The position numbers were made by a program, and so were the translations under genes. The notes beneath the pieces are model-generated. The model was not told the DNA's origin. It did not search any database and saw nothing but the letters and a program-made list of their open reading frames with translations. Shown one piece after another: positions 43,569 through 56,116 of a DNA stretch of 64,000 nucleotides (positions are counted from its first letter, which is position 1; each line of letters begins with the position of its first letter). Source of the stretch: Plantago ovata (Eukaryota > Streptophyta > Magnoliopsida > Lamiales > Plantaginaceae); NCBI GenBank assembly GCA_028274465.1, contig CM051458.1:15515566-15579565 (forward strand), given 5' to 3'.

Positions 43569-45167
43569 GCTGATGAAAATTGAGTATGAGCCTTCTTCAT
43601 CAATGCCTTGTGTTTGGCTCATACACACAATGTTTCATATAAGTATCATTGTGTAAAGATACTAAATGTCGATGTCAAAAGAGAGTTAAACGGTCAGACA
43701 GCTGGAAACTTTCACTGTGGCTATTACAATTGCCAATGATAATTATTTCATCCCTTGTGCAGCATATTATATAACACAAATATCTTTCCGATGATTTCAT
43801 ATCTTATCATTTGATGATTTCAAGTATTACTGCAAATATAGCGTCAAACCATTTGATGATTTTGATCGTTAAATTTGCTTTATTACTTTCTATTTTCTAG
43901 GACTAATTAGTTCCACTCACGGAGTTTCAGGCTCTGAAATCAGTCGGGCACTAATACTCTTCATCCTGAAGCTGTACATAAATTGTAACTTGTAGCAGCA
44001 TCTCTTTATTGCCATGGTTAGCATTTTTGTCAGAACATTTTATTGTAATATCCTTTTGAGTAGTTGGGTGATCTTTACCACTTCATTTGGAGCAGGTCGC
44101 TATATATTCTGTCGCGGTTTTGGCTGAAGTGATTGATAACATCATTACTGAATTGGATCGATATGTTCCCCTTGATCCACTAAATTGTTTAACAAGACAA
44201 AAGTTTCTCAGAACTAATTCATCTGGATTCAGAGGCAACAGGGAGAACTAAAATCCCTAGGTAACGGTTATTTTCTGCTCTAAAATTAGTTTATTGAAAA
44301 ATCTGCTTATGAATTACAATTCAATAGCATATATACATTGTATGAAAAGAATCTACAATTTTATTTCCAGTTCAATGATGTTATCATTTTATTTTATTTT
44401 TTGAATCGGCTAAAAGGTGACTCGAACCCGAATTATTGGTTGGAGGTGAAGCACCTTACCAACTGAGTTATGTTTCAATTGTCAATGATGTTATATTTAT
44501 GTCAATGATGTTATCATTTATGAATTACAATTACTGGTTATTTGTTCAGTGTCTAAAAGAGAATTTATGAAACCTCAGACATGACACTTTGATCCATGAA
44601 TTTAATCTGCAAGTATTGAAACAGCTGTTGTTCAACATATGCTTCTGTGTTTGATTTTGGTCAAATGGACACTCAAAGGTGATTGAGTTTGTGCTGAAAA
44701 TAGTTTTACACGTAATTCGTGTGTAAGAGGTTATGTAGCATTGCATCATTGCAAAAAGAGAAATATGTTGCTTGGAAATCATAATGTGGCTTCTATCAAC
44801 GAGTTGTTGAAGCCCAATGTTTACATTATGGTTCTTTCAATTAGCTGGCTTTTGTTATCTATATCCAGGTGGAATATGTTCCTCTGATATTAAGTGCAAT
44901 ACAATGCAAATGTTATGTGTTCTTTCTGTAAGAAGATCAAAGTATTATAATAATCACTTTAATTATTCATTGCATGAAGCTCCAACATATACCCAGCTCT
45001 TTGAATTCCATCACATATTTGTAAAAGCAGATGCTAGAGTTGTAATCAGACATGGTACAAGCTCAGAGTGTTGATATATTATGTTATTTATTATTTATGA
45101 TTTAGGTATTTATAGGAAAGGGAATACATTTAGAGATTGATTGGTCTAAAATTTCCCTTATTTTGTA
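43569..45167. other. Host DNA between the CACTA pair and the hAT MITE; holds one SINE
   Basis: AT-rich sequence without a convincing gene. Short stretches (GAAAATTGAGTATGAGCC at 43574; TCCTTTTGAGTAGTTG near 44053) recur in copy B2, so it belongs to the duplicated host locus. A tRNA-derived SINE lies at 44385-44480. Confidence 0.5.
44385..44480 (-). mobile_element. tRNA-derived SINE
   Basis: On the minus strand a tRNA-like head shows an A box (TAACTCAGTTGGTAAGG, 44454-44470) and a B box (GGTTCGAGTCACC, 44416-44428) at the usual spacing. A short body and an A-rich tail follow. The words TCAATGATGTTATCATTT on the left (44371-44388) and TCAATGATGTTAT on the right (44482 and again 44502) look like the target duplication. 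It cannot be a working tRNA gene because the acceptor and anticodon arms do not pair properly. Confidence 0.7.
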
Positions 45168-45785
45168 GTCATGTTTAGACCTGGCAAATGGGTTGAACGG
45201 ATCAGATTCGGATTAGATAATTTCGGGTGAGTAAGTTTGTTTCGGGTGATTTCAGATCGGGTCTGGTCGGATTCAGATGTGTTCGGATTTTTCAGGTTTT
45301 GATCGGATTCGGGTGTTATTCGGATTAGAAATTTCAAAACATTTTTGGATCGGACCAATTTCGGATCGGGCCAATTCAGATTCATTGTTGATTGAATATT
45401 TAAATGCAAAATTATTGTTATAATGAAAATTTATGAAATATTACAACTTTAAAAATCTTTATTATAAGTTAGTTATATATGAAATATATATTTTAAATGA
45501 AAATAATTATGTATTCCCTATAAATTTAATTCCGGTCATTTCGGATTGAAAGAGTTCGAGTAACATTTTTCGGGTGAATTTCGGATTGAATTTATTCGGA
45601 AGATTTCGGATTGTTTAATTAGGATAAAATAAATTCGGGTGCTTTCGGATCGGATGAATTCAGATTGGGTTTCGGGTCAAAGTTGGGATGCTTGACCATA
45701 AATTTTCAGGTGAGACTTCGGGTTTCGGATATCTAATCAGGTCGGATTTTGGATTCGGATGGCTTTTGCCAGGTCTAGTCATGTT
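45168..45785. mobile_element. hAT-type MITE (45176-45777) with 8-bp target duplication
   Basis: The target duplication GTCATGTT stands at 45168-45175 and 45778-45785. The inverted ends read TAGACCTGGCAAA (13 bp, perfect). The 602-bp interior is non-coding and made of degenerate ATTTCGGATCGGGT/TTCGGGTG words. An 8-bp duplication with short TIRs starting TAG identifies the hAT superfamily. Confidence 0.92.
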
Positions 45786-46587
45786 ATGATATGAATAAGT
45801 AGCATTTTTACCAAATTGTTGTAATTACATTTTACCTGAACAAATATCATTTTTACCGCCTTACACACACTATGTATGGTACACAATTGTCCTGGCTTTC
45901 TGTTATATATATATATATAAGTAAGATGGAAATAATTGTTCTGTCATTTAGAAAAGACAAGTGTACGCGTTGTTGTTCTGTCAACTGGCAATACTTAATT
46001 TATGTTGGTTCTTCGAACAAATAAAGCGAATGATTGTTGTTTTGTCATCTAAATGACGCTTCTTTCTTAATGTATTCTTCACAGATTGCAGTTAATGAGA
46101 AACGATTTCTTGTTGCTAATTGTCTTGTTGAAAAGTGAAGAGGCAAAATGACGAGTTGAAATTGCTAGAGCAGTGCAGTCTGGGTGGCCTATTGGCGAAG
46201 CTATCGACATGAGGTTTCTTTCTATTTATTCGTTTCGGAGGTTGAACTTATATATATTGATCAAGATTGTGTTTGTCGATTGAAGAAGAATAATACACTA
46301 CCCATGTATTCAATAAATTATACAGTAATACTTCTGTTCTTTCCTTTCACAAAACTCAAACCTAGCGGAAATGCAAAAGATGTATGTTTCTTTGGGGGGC
46401 ATCCATCACTTGATATGATATATAGGAGGGGCATATCATGCAATCTAGACGTAGTATTACTCTAATTTTCAGTTGTAGAAGCTAGTTTTTTCTATTTATT
46501 TATTTGTGAAAGAAAAGAAACTTGTGCACGTATACTGCCCAGATAGCTTCTGCATGATGGCTGATCAGCTGCAGTGGTATAAAATAT
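45786..46587 (+). other. Host locus repeat, copy B3
   Basis: 45825-46240 matches B1 and B2, and 46262-46585 matches 32075-32400, in the same order as in B2. It breaks off in CAGTGGTATAAAATAT, where the plus-strand Sirevirus LTR starts. A TA microsatellite lies at 45906-45919. No complete gene. Confidence 0.55.
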
Positions 46588-48117
46588 TGTTAGTAAACTT
46601 GTAAATTTTGATGAGCAATTAACCATGCTAAATTAAGGAAAGTCCAGTAACTAGTACTCTTAAGGTCCATAGGAATTTAGAATTTTAAGGACATTGTAAA
46701 ATTAAAGAGGAACGTTTGCTGAAAACTTATTGTAGGTACTAGTTAGGTGCTTTAGTTTTGCTGATGATGTACTTTGTTTTTACAAATGAACTATTGAAGC
46801 ACTAGAACCGCTCAGAAACTTGAAGATTCGAAAACTGAAGACTTAAGAAGAATTCTGAGAATGGTATCTACAAAGGCACATGTTGCTCAGAAATTGGAAA
46901 TTTCAGCAACAGCTTGCATAAGTGAAAATCTATATGACAGAGTAGGCTGTGCTTGTTGAAACTGAGCCTGACTGCTTGCTGAAATACATATGTGACCTCC
47001 TTGCTGAAAGTACTTGCATTTTGTCTCCAACGTTCACATTTGAATTCCATTCAAATGAATTCAAATGAACATTAAATGCAAAAGTAAGCACGCGAAGAAC
47101 ATGAAGACTAGAAGACAAATGAAGGACGTTGTTGAAATTACAAAAGCAAGATAGTGACATCTTAAGGAACAAAGCCTTAGACATTGAAATTCAAACGACT
47201 CCCTTGATTCACTATAAATAAAGGTCATCCGGCAAAGAGTTGAAATGTGTCAACAACGTGATCAAACTCTACTTGTGCTTAAACACTCAATCTTCCATAC
47301 TCTTTACTGCCTACTGATCCGTTCCAAGACTTAAGCTTGAAACAAAAGCTACTTGTGAAGAAGTAAAACATTCCGGGCTAAGAAATTAGTTAAGTGTTCT
47401 TTCTTTCGAACAAGAAAAAGTCTTGACACCAGAAACAACTTAACTTGTTTACTGAAAAGTATTCCAAGTTGTGTTTCTTTAGATAACTTGTTATAGCTGA
47501 AAAAGTTATACTCAAGTCATCTCATCCCAAACCTCTCTAACTGATAAACACCCTTTTCAGGCGTGAAATTTAGGGGGAATTAATCAAGCATAGTTTTGCT
47601 GATTAAGTGTCCCGAGTTTGGTGGAGAACAAGGTTTCGTTCTCTAGTTAGGTTGGAAACGAAACAAGTGTGCTTTGTTTTCTGAAGAATCATTACATATA
47701 GGTGTTGTAAGGAACCTCAAGCTTATCTTAGTGGATTCAGTCCTAGAAAGGACAAAGTGGATTAGTTGAGAGATTACGCCACTCTCAGATACCACTATAA
47801 AAGTGTTTGTGTGATTTACTTTACCACATTTAGTTTTCAGCAAGCTATACTCTTTGTACACTGTCACTCTACTCACTTGCTGAAACTAACACTCTCTGAA
47901 AAGCACTTATTGTATAAAGATTTCCGCACTCTGTTTTTAAAGTACCAGCAAATCACGTTACTGAAAAGTAACTAGTACTTGCTGAGAAAGTGAAGTACCA
48001 CCAAACTCATTACTGAAAAGTAATAAGCACTTGCTGAGAAAGTTTTTAAACGGCGAAAGTTTGAAAAGACTATTCACCCCCCCTCTAGTCTTTTCTTGTT
48101 GTTTAAAGGGACCAACA
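46588..48117 (+). repeat. Sirevirus 5' LTR (1530 bp)
   Basis: Starts TGTTAGTAAACTTG and ends ACCAACA. The sequence is the plus-strand equivalent of 8854-10546. Near its end it carries a C run and the words TTGCTGAGAAAGTT. Confidence 0.92.
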
Positions 48118-48231
48118 AGTGGTATCAGAGCTGGAGGTTCTTTAACCTTCAGCACTGAACCTAGATCCCCTTAGGTGCTTTCCGTAAATCACTCTCACTT
48201 GATCAGTTTGGTAGTCTTTTGCTGACATGAT

Positions 48232-50625
48232 GTCTTTAGGAGACGCTCCCTTGCTGAAGCTGGAAAACTATGAAAAATGGCGAAACAACATGATGCTACA
48301 TCACTGTCATAAATGATGGACCTATCAAGATCACTAAACATGAGAGAAGTTTTCCTCACAAAACCACAGAAGCTGGTAAGGAAACTATCTTAGGTGAACC
48401 AGTCGATGCTGTCGTTCCAAAACCAAGAGAGGAATGGACTTCCGACGAAGCCAAAAGATTCCGTCTTCATGGCCAAGCAAGAAACATTATTATTCGATCA
48501 ACTCCGGATACTATACAGTGCAAACTGTGGGGTGCCAAAACTGCTAAGGAAGCTTGGAAAATGGTTCAAGATCTTTGCGCTGGATCTGAAAAAACCAAGG
48601 AAAACAAACTCGAAGTGCTTAAGTTAAAGTTTCAGAACTTTAAACAAGGTACAAATGAGTCACTGGAAGACTTGGATTTCAGATTCACAACTCTAGTAAG
48701 TGAGATGGCTGCCTTAGGAGTTGGAAATCTCTATTCAGATTCTGAGAAGGTGGAAACCATTATTAGAAGTCTGAACCAATAATAGATCCATACTCAGAAC
48801 TTCTATTACAAGCAAGGAATGCCAAACATCACACGTACAGAGTTGTTCTCTCATCTTGCTACTGTCAACTACGAGACAAAGCAAAGAGAAAATGTGTTTG
48901 CTGAAAAATCGCAAAAACATTGCTCTTGCTGCAAAGCCGTCATCTTCTGAAAAGAAGAATAATAAAGAGCATGCTGATGAAAATGCTTTAGTTGTTAAAA
49001 ACATGAAGAAATTCACCAGTAAGGAACTTGAAAGGCGAAAAGCAAAAGAGAAGCTGAAAAAGCATCTTGGTAAAAACTACCATAAATACAAGAATGAAGC
49101 TAGCTCGCTGAACAAGCAAGCTCAGCAAGAAAATTCTTCTGAAGAACCAGCAGTTGGCAATGATCTCTGCTTTTACTGCAAAAAGCCTGGACACTTCAAA
49201 GCAAATTGTCCTTTGCTGAAAGGCAAATCTGCTGAAAGGAAGAAGAAGTTCAAAAGGGCTTTGATTGCTGAAGAAAAGAAAAAGCTTCAAGCAAAAATCG
49301 ATGCGCTGTGCATTGATACTAGTTCTGAAGACAGTGAGGTAGAGAGCTCAAACACTGAAGAAGAAGAAGTCACTCTTGATGTAGAGATTGGCAAGGAAGT
49401 TTGTGGAATAGCTATGGAAGCTTATCTAGATGTGTCAAACTACGAATTCTGCCTCATGGCCGGTCAGGTAAATAGTCCAACCTCTGACTCTGACTTAGAA
49501 AGTGAAGATGATATTGACCTTGATAGAATTCAAGGAGAAATCGAAAGATTTGAGAAAACTCTGAGCAAACAGCAAGAGAAACTACAGAATGCTGAAACTC
49601 TGACCAAGCAAACTACTGAAAAGTATGCTTTGCTGAAAGAAGAGTCAGAAAAGAAGGATGCTGAAATAGTGCATCTCAAGAAGTTAATTGCTGAAGCTAC
49701 AGAGAAGAATTCTCAAATGGCAATAGAATTGGAAGAGTATCAGTCCTCAATTCTAAAGTTACTTGCTGAAATACAAGAAATGAAAAAGATGAAAATCAAT
49801 TTCAAATCTTATGCTGATGCGAGTAATACGCTGACTGAGCTAAACTCTTATCTGAGAGATCCATCTCAGAAAGAAGGTTTAGGTGCAACGTATGAAGGTG
49901 ATGATGTAATAATCTTGAGTAAAGACAAATCAGCAATTACCTTTGTACGTGCAACTGATAGTGGTCAACCAGAACTCTATCAGATTGGTCAATCTAAGGT
50001 TGCTGAAATATGCAATCAAGTACCTACGACCGTAAAGACCGTTGTTGCTAGTCAAAGTAACAAGACGTTAAAAGGTAAACAGGTTGCTGAAAAGCAAACT
50101 GTTAAGAAAAAGGATGCTGCAAAGCATTCCGCCACACAAGTTGCTGAAAAGCAATTTGTTAAGTCAAAAGGCAAGATTACTATAAGTAATCAGAAGGCCT
50201 TTGCTGACAAACCTGAATCAAGTAAGGTTGCTGAGACAAAAGCTCAGCATTCTCCGAAAAGTGGACTTGGTTTCAAAACCAAGCAAAGTCAACTTTTTCA
50301 TGAGTATAAGCAAAGTCAGCAAAGATACTTCAAAGATATGAACAAAACCAAGCCTAAGAGTTCTGACAAAACTCAAAACGCTAGGACTAGAAGGAACCTT
50401 GCCAGAAAAGAACTTACTGAAAAGTATGTTCAACAAAAAGGTCAACCGAGCAAGACACCACATCAGAAAGTGGACTTGATTAGCAATGATCAAAAGTCTT
50501 TCGGCTCAAAACCTTCTAGTTCCTCAGCAAGTAGAAAACAAGTCAAAGTTGAAAAACTCAAGACTTGGGTTTCCACTGGACGCTTTCTTGAACATGTTAA
50601 TGGACATCCAATATTGGATAATTAA
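48232..50625 (+). pseudogene. gag: Sirevirus gag region (older copy)
   Basis: Homologous along its length to the 806-residue gag at 6321-8741: copia gag domain, CCHC knuckle CFYCKKPGHFKANC, acidic linker, coiled coil (IQGEIERFEKTLSKQQEKLQ) and Lys-rich tail. It is a fossil with a small number of breaks near its beginning; the long 3' two thirds is open. Confidence 0.88.
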
Positions 50626-52712
50626 CTTGTTCGCTCTTGATTGTGCAGACTTCAGCCACGGAGACAACAATGCAATTTGGCACTTTGACAGTGGTTGTGG
50701 AAAGCACATGACGGGCAACAAGAAAAACCTTGTAAACTATAGACGGTGATCTAAAGGTCCAACAATAAGGTTTGCTGGTGGCAGCTTTGGTTCTACTAAA
50801 GGTTATGGTGACGTGAAGTTAGGATGCATTACCATTTCGGGAGTTCTTTATGTCAAAAATCTTAAGTTTAACCTTTTCAGCATGAGTCAATTTGCTGACA
50901 AAGGATACTTCATCAAAATCAAAAGCGATGAATGTAAACTTATAGACTTTGAGACAAAGAAGGTTATTATGGTTGCTAGAAGATCAGGAGGTTTGTATAT
51001 TGTAGATTGGTCTTCAGCAATCGTTGAAAAATGCCTTGTCTCAGATCATGATTGCCTTGCTGAAAAAGCATGGTTATGGCATAAACGAACAAGTCATCTA
51101 AACTTCAAGACGCTGAATAAGCTGTCTAAAAAAGACACTTGTAGTTGGATTACCTAAGGTTACTTTTAAGAAGGATGGTGTTTGCAATGCATGTCAGCAA
51201 GGAAAGCAAACCAAATCTTCTTTTAAGAACAAGGCAGTACCGTCAACTACAAAACCTTTACAACTCTTGCACATGGACTTGTTTGAATCTTCTTCAAGAA
51301 GCTATGCTGGTAAGAAGTATGGTCTGGTGGTGGTAGATGACTATTCAAGATTCACTTGGGTAGTATTTATCAAACACAAGTTTGAAACAAGGACTGAAAT
51401 ACCTAACTTGCTGAATAAGCTTGAAGTCATGAAAAATGACAAGGTAAAAGTCATAAGAACAGACCATGGTACTGAGTTTGTAAACCAGTACATAACTGAG
51501 TATTGCACTTCTAAAGGCATACAACATCAATTATCCTCAATAAGGACACCTCAACAAAATGGTGTTGCTGAAAGAAGAATCGTACCCTTAAGGAAGCAGC
51601 TAGAACAATGCTTGCTGACACTGAAATAAGTGAAGCTTATTGGGTTGAAGCGATTAATACCGCCTGCTATACTCAAAATAGATGTTTGATAACTAAGGAA
51701 TACAACAAAACTCCCTATGAGTTATTTGTTGGAAGACCTCCTAACATCACCCATCAAAGAGTATTTGGTTGCAAATGCTTTGTTGTTAACAATGGTAGAG
51801 AATACTTAATAACATTTCAACCAAAGGCAGACGAAGCGATATTTCTTGGTTACTCCTTGCATAGTAAAGCTTATAGAGTTTACAACAAAAAGACACAAAA
51901 GATCGAAGAATCAGTGCATGTTGTATTCTATGAAAAGTCACAAGGAGTTCCTGCTGAAGAAGAAATATCAGATTGTATGAAGAAGTTACTCATACACGAG
52001 CAAAGAACTGAATCTGATGCTAGGAAAGTCAAATCAATTGAACTAAATGATGATTCTGACAATGACTCCCCTCCCCCGAGTCATGACAAGATAAATATAG
52101 TTCATGACAAAGAATTTCCAGCAAAAGACGCCGTTGCTCCGGATGTTGCTGAAACTATGCAACTTCATGTGCCTGCTGACGAGTTACCTCAAACCAGCAA
52201 TGCTGAATAAGCAGTTGTTGATGAACCAATCTCAGTAGAGACACAACAAAATATCAGTAGTACTGAACAAGTACATACTGAAGAGTCACATGCTGAAGTG
52301 CAAACTTATCCAGATCCAAAGAGCAGAAAACCTGTTAATAAATGGATTAGAGATCATCCCTCTACGAATATGATTGGTGATATTGACAAACGCCAAGTGA
52401 CTAGATCCAAAGTATCTACTAATCAAGAACTTGCTGAAGAAGCAAACATCATTGAAGTAGAAGCTTTGTTCTCTTGCTTTGTTTCAGAAATTGAACCCAA
52501 GACCATAGAAGAAGCTTTAAAGCATTTTGAATGGAGCAAGGCAATGCAAGAAGAACTGGATCAATTTGAAAGGAACACAGTCTGGAAACTTGTACCCCTT
52601 GCTGAAGTAAAGAAAGCGATTGGTACAAAGTGGATGTTCAGAAACAAGCTGAGTGAGTCTGGAGAAGTAACAAGGAACAAAGCACGTTTAGTTGCTCAAG
52701 GTTACTGTCAGA
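50626..52712 (+). pseudogene. pol: Sirevirus pol region, 5' part
   Basis: Protease (DSGCGKHMTG), GAG-pre-integrase (WHKRTSHLNFKTLNK), integrase core (HMDLFESS, RTDHGTEFVNQ, QQNGVAER) and the beginning of reverse transcriptase ([23 protein letters not shown]). It ends where the Athila-like LTR begins at 52713. A few breaks divide the frame. Confidence 0.88.
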
Positions 52713-53964
52713 TGATGAATGTGTATTTTACACTTTCATTCGAGTCTTTTTCACCTATTTTAGCTATCCTCTATGTTAATTTAGCTATATTTTAGTGCAT
52801 TTTATTAGAATAGTGTCACGTTTCCCTTTAGTCTTTATTTTACAGGTTTTGGTTGAAAAACGAGGATTTCCGGGCAATTATATTGAAGTAGACAAGGAAT
52901 TGGTGTTCCAGAAGCCTAATTGGAGTATCTGAAGGTTTCCGGATAGGATTTGAAATCTAGGGGTCGAATCTGGAGGTTAGAAGGCCACTAGAAGTCAAAA
53001 ACCGAGTCCGGAAAGGGGAAGAAATCCAAAAACGCGTCGAAAACGCGTATTTTCCCGAGGTTTACTCCCGGGCGAATCGACCGGGATGTGGGGCGAATCG
53101 CCCCACACCAGGCGACTCGCCCGGTGTGTGGGGCCCTTCGCCCCACAAATTCGTAGCCTGTATATATTTGCTCAGTTTTTCTCCGTTTTTCATACTTTTC
53201 CAGACCTTTTCTCTCACCTTTCTCTGTAGTTTTAGGTAGGAACTTCCCACAGCCTGTTCTGGGGGTTCATAGCTTAGGAGATACTTTTTCATAGCAGTTT
53301 GGAGCTTGTAAGATCGCGATTCTTCGGAGATTGACAACCTTCGGTAACATTGTATCTTACAGTTTTTCTACTTATTTTTATATATCTTTCAACATGTTTT
53401 CTTCTATGATTTCTGTTGATTGCATGACAACTATGAGTAGCTAAACTTCTCGTTGGTGATAGTATGTGAATTCTTAGCGAAGGGTTGATAATTATGCTAA
53501 TGGCTATATCGCGCATTATACTCTGTGTTATTGCTTTATTTTTTTGATCTATCTAAATCTCTATCTTTGTATTGTTGATTAATTATTGCACACAATTGGA
53601 CAATTCATTGGTCTTTGACCTATCTAAATATATATCTTCGTAGTGTTTGATAATTACAACTGGACAATTCATTGATCAAAGATCTCCATGCAAAACCGAG
53701 GAATTTATGCATGATTATTAACCCGTTATGCTTTGAAGGACCATACTATCACCAATCTCCATTATCTGTTAAGAAAAACCTTTGCTAAATCGTCTGCTGT
53801 TTTATATTCTAAATTAGATTAGATAAAGCTAGTTATAGTCCTTAGAGATCGACACTCGAGGTTATTCTACTGCTACACTACGGTTTTCGTTGTAGTTGTG
53901 AATTGCCTTTGGCTAAATAACAAATTTATTTGATTAATCGAGTCAGACAAATTCGTGCTCATCA
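52713..53964 (+). repeat. Athila-like 5' LTR (1252 bp)
   Basis: Termini TGATGA and TCATCA are perfect inverses. A dense cluster of GC palindromes (53058-53148) stands directly before the TATATATT box (53161). The poly-A/R region and the ATTATCTGTTAAG block downstream match the other LTRs. Confidence 0.9.
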
Positions 53965-54109
53965 AATTGGCGCCGTTGCCGGGGACTATACTCCTTTTTT
54001 CTATTTAATTTGTTTATATTTTCAGCATTCAATTCCTAGTTCTAGTAGTTTTTAGTTTTCCTATTTAATCTCTCTCTGATACTGCTTTCCTAGTTTGTTA
54101 CAGATAGTG

Positions 54110-56116
54110 CATGCCACATACACGATCTAGAGGAACACCGCTTGCTGATTCAATTGCTGAGATCGACAGAGTCTACCACCAAAGAAGGCGACTACTTCAA
54201 AGGCGTCAATTAGAGGAAATAGAGGATACCGATTTCTCTGAATCTCTACACTCTTTTCAAGGAAATCGACGGAATGGCAGAAGCTAGACCACTGAAAGCA
54301 TAGGTTCAACCCTCCAAGGATCGTATGAGGGGACCGGCGATTGTTCTTTCGTCTGCAACTCGAGATCCGGAAATCAAGAACCACGCATTCCAACAACTTC
54401 CGAGGTTCTATGGCTTAGCAAGGGAAGATGTGATGGGGTACTTGAACGATATCGATGATTTCGTCAACCAACTCCCACGACCCGGAGCTGAAATAACAAT
54501 GGATGAGTTGAGGATGAAAGTTTTTGCTATGGGGCTTGGCGACAGAGCCAAGTCATGGTTGAGTACTCTACCAGCAGGCTCGCTGGACACTTGGGAGAAG
54601 GTTTTTTCAGCTTTCATGGAAAAATACTTCCCTCACACCTTGACTACCGCGCTCAAGGCGCAAATTACTGGATTCAAACAAGACTATGATGAGACCATCT
54701 ACACCGCGTTTGAGAGGTTCCAAGATATTACGAACAAGTGCCCTCACCATGGTTTTTAGCTTTCGGACCTAGTCCAACACTTCTACAATGGACTAACCTT
54801 CGAGAACCAACAAGTGGTGGATTTCCAATGCCGAGGCAATATTTGGGAGGAAACCGCAGAAGCCGTCTGGGCAGTTTTCGAAAGGCTTGCTAAGGGTTCG
54901 CAGTTCAAGGACCCAAGAGCACCACTGGAACAACTGCTTCGAACGAAGTTTGCCGAATATGCAAGAACTATGGGCATGGAGCTCATATGGCAACTGGGTT
55001 CAAGGAGGCGAAGAGGAAGCCTTTGCTACAGAGTTTGGTACTCAAGAAGCTAGCTACAGACAAGATGGTAGGAATTCTCGAGGTGGATTTTGGAGAAGAG
55101 GGTTCCGAAACAATCAAGGATATGCACCGGCTAGCCAAACTTATGGCCCTAACCAAGACCGTAGTAGGCTTAACTACGGTAATGACCACTGCGAAAACCT
55201 CGCTCCGAAAGAGCAACCGAAGTCGAAGTCGGCTCAACTGATGGAGAACTTGCAAAAGATGGTTGATCACACCCAAAGTTTTCTCAAACGTTGTGAAGAA
55301 GATTCTGAGAAGACTAGGGCAAGGCTTGATAGGTTGGAAGAGAGCACTAGGCTTGCCCAACAAAAGATGCAAGAGTTGATCGACCGAGGAGCAAGTAGGG
55401 AACAAGGCAAGCTGCCTAGCAACACTGAGAAGTCGATGTCCATTACCTTGGCTGGTGATCTGCCTGTCGAAATCACCATCAAGAAGGTTGCTAAGTGCGA
55501 GTGTTGCAAGAAGGAAGAACCTCCATAGCCTAAGGAAGAAGAGAAGGACCTTGGTTCTGACGAGAGTGAAGAGGAGCAAGAGGATCCCGACCCACTCCCT
55601 CAAAGTTTCGATATTAAGGTCGGGATTGGTGAGCTTGAAGATGTCTGTGCCACAATAGACACGGGATCCTACTCTAATGTGCTCCCTATGAATGTGTTCG
55701 AGAAGAGTAGCCTTGGAAAGATATCTGAGCATAAGGCAATTGTGCAACTGGCGATTGGATCCTTTGTGAGACCCGAAGGCGTTGTGAAGAATGTATTGGT
55801 CAAGATTGGTGAAGCTTCTGTATACACCAATTTTGTAGTTATGCCGGCGTCTACACCTGGGACGGGGGATGTCGTTCTCTTGGGGCGAACGTTCTTGACT
55901 AAGCTACGCTCCGTGATGGACATCTACCGACGGACTTGCACTATTGAAGTGGATGGCAAGCGACATGTGTTGCGAGCCATATCTGATCCACCTGACACTT
56001 CTCACACTATTAACTACTGTGGTCTTGTTGCCTATGTTCATTCTTATTCACAAGTTTGTGGCATGAGGAGAAGATCCATGAAGGGGAAGTCTAGTACCCT
56101 CAAGAAGAAGAGCTAG
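54110..56116 (+). pseudogene. gag: Athila-like gag and protease region
   Basis: The leader ATG context is GATAGTGCATGCCACATACACG. Gag domain: YLNDIDDFVNQLPRPGAEI, MGLGDRAKSWLSTLPAGSLD, FMEKYFPHTLTTALKAQIT, CPHHGF. A coiled coil (SEKTRARLDRLEESTRLAQQ) follows, and then an aspartic protease (IDTGSYSNVLPMNVFEK, LLGRTFLTKLRSVMDIYRR) ending at 56116. The frame has a handful of breaks. It is the same family as 19319-23347. Confidence 0.85.

Noticed and set aside
44400-44475. A tRNA gene on the minus strand
   Set aside because: A and B boxes are present, but the arms do not fold into a tRNA and an A-rich tail with flanking repeats follows; it is a SINE head.
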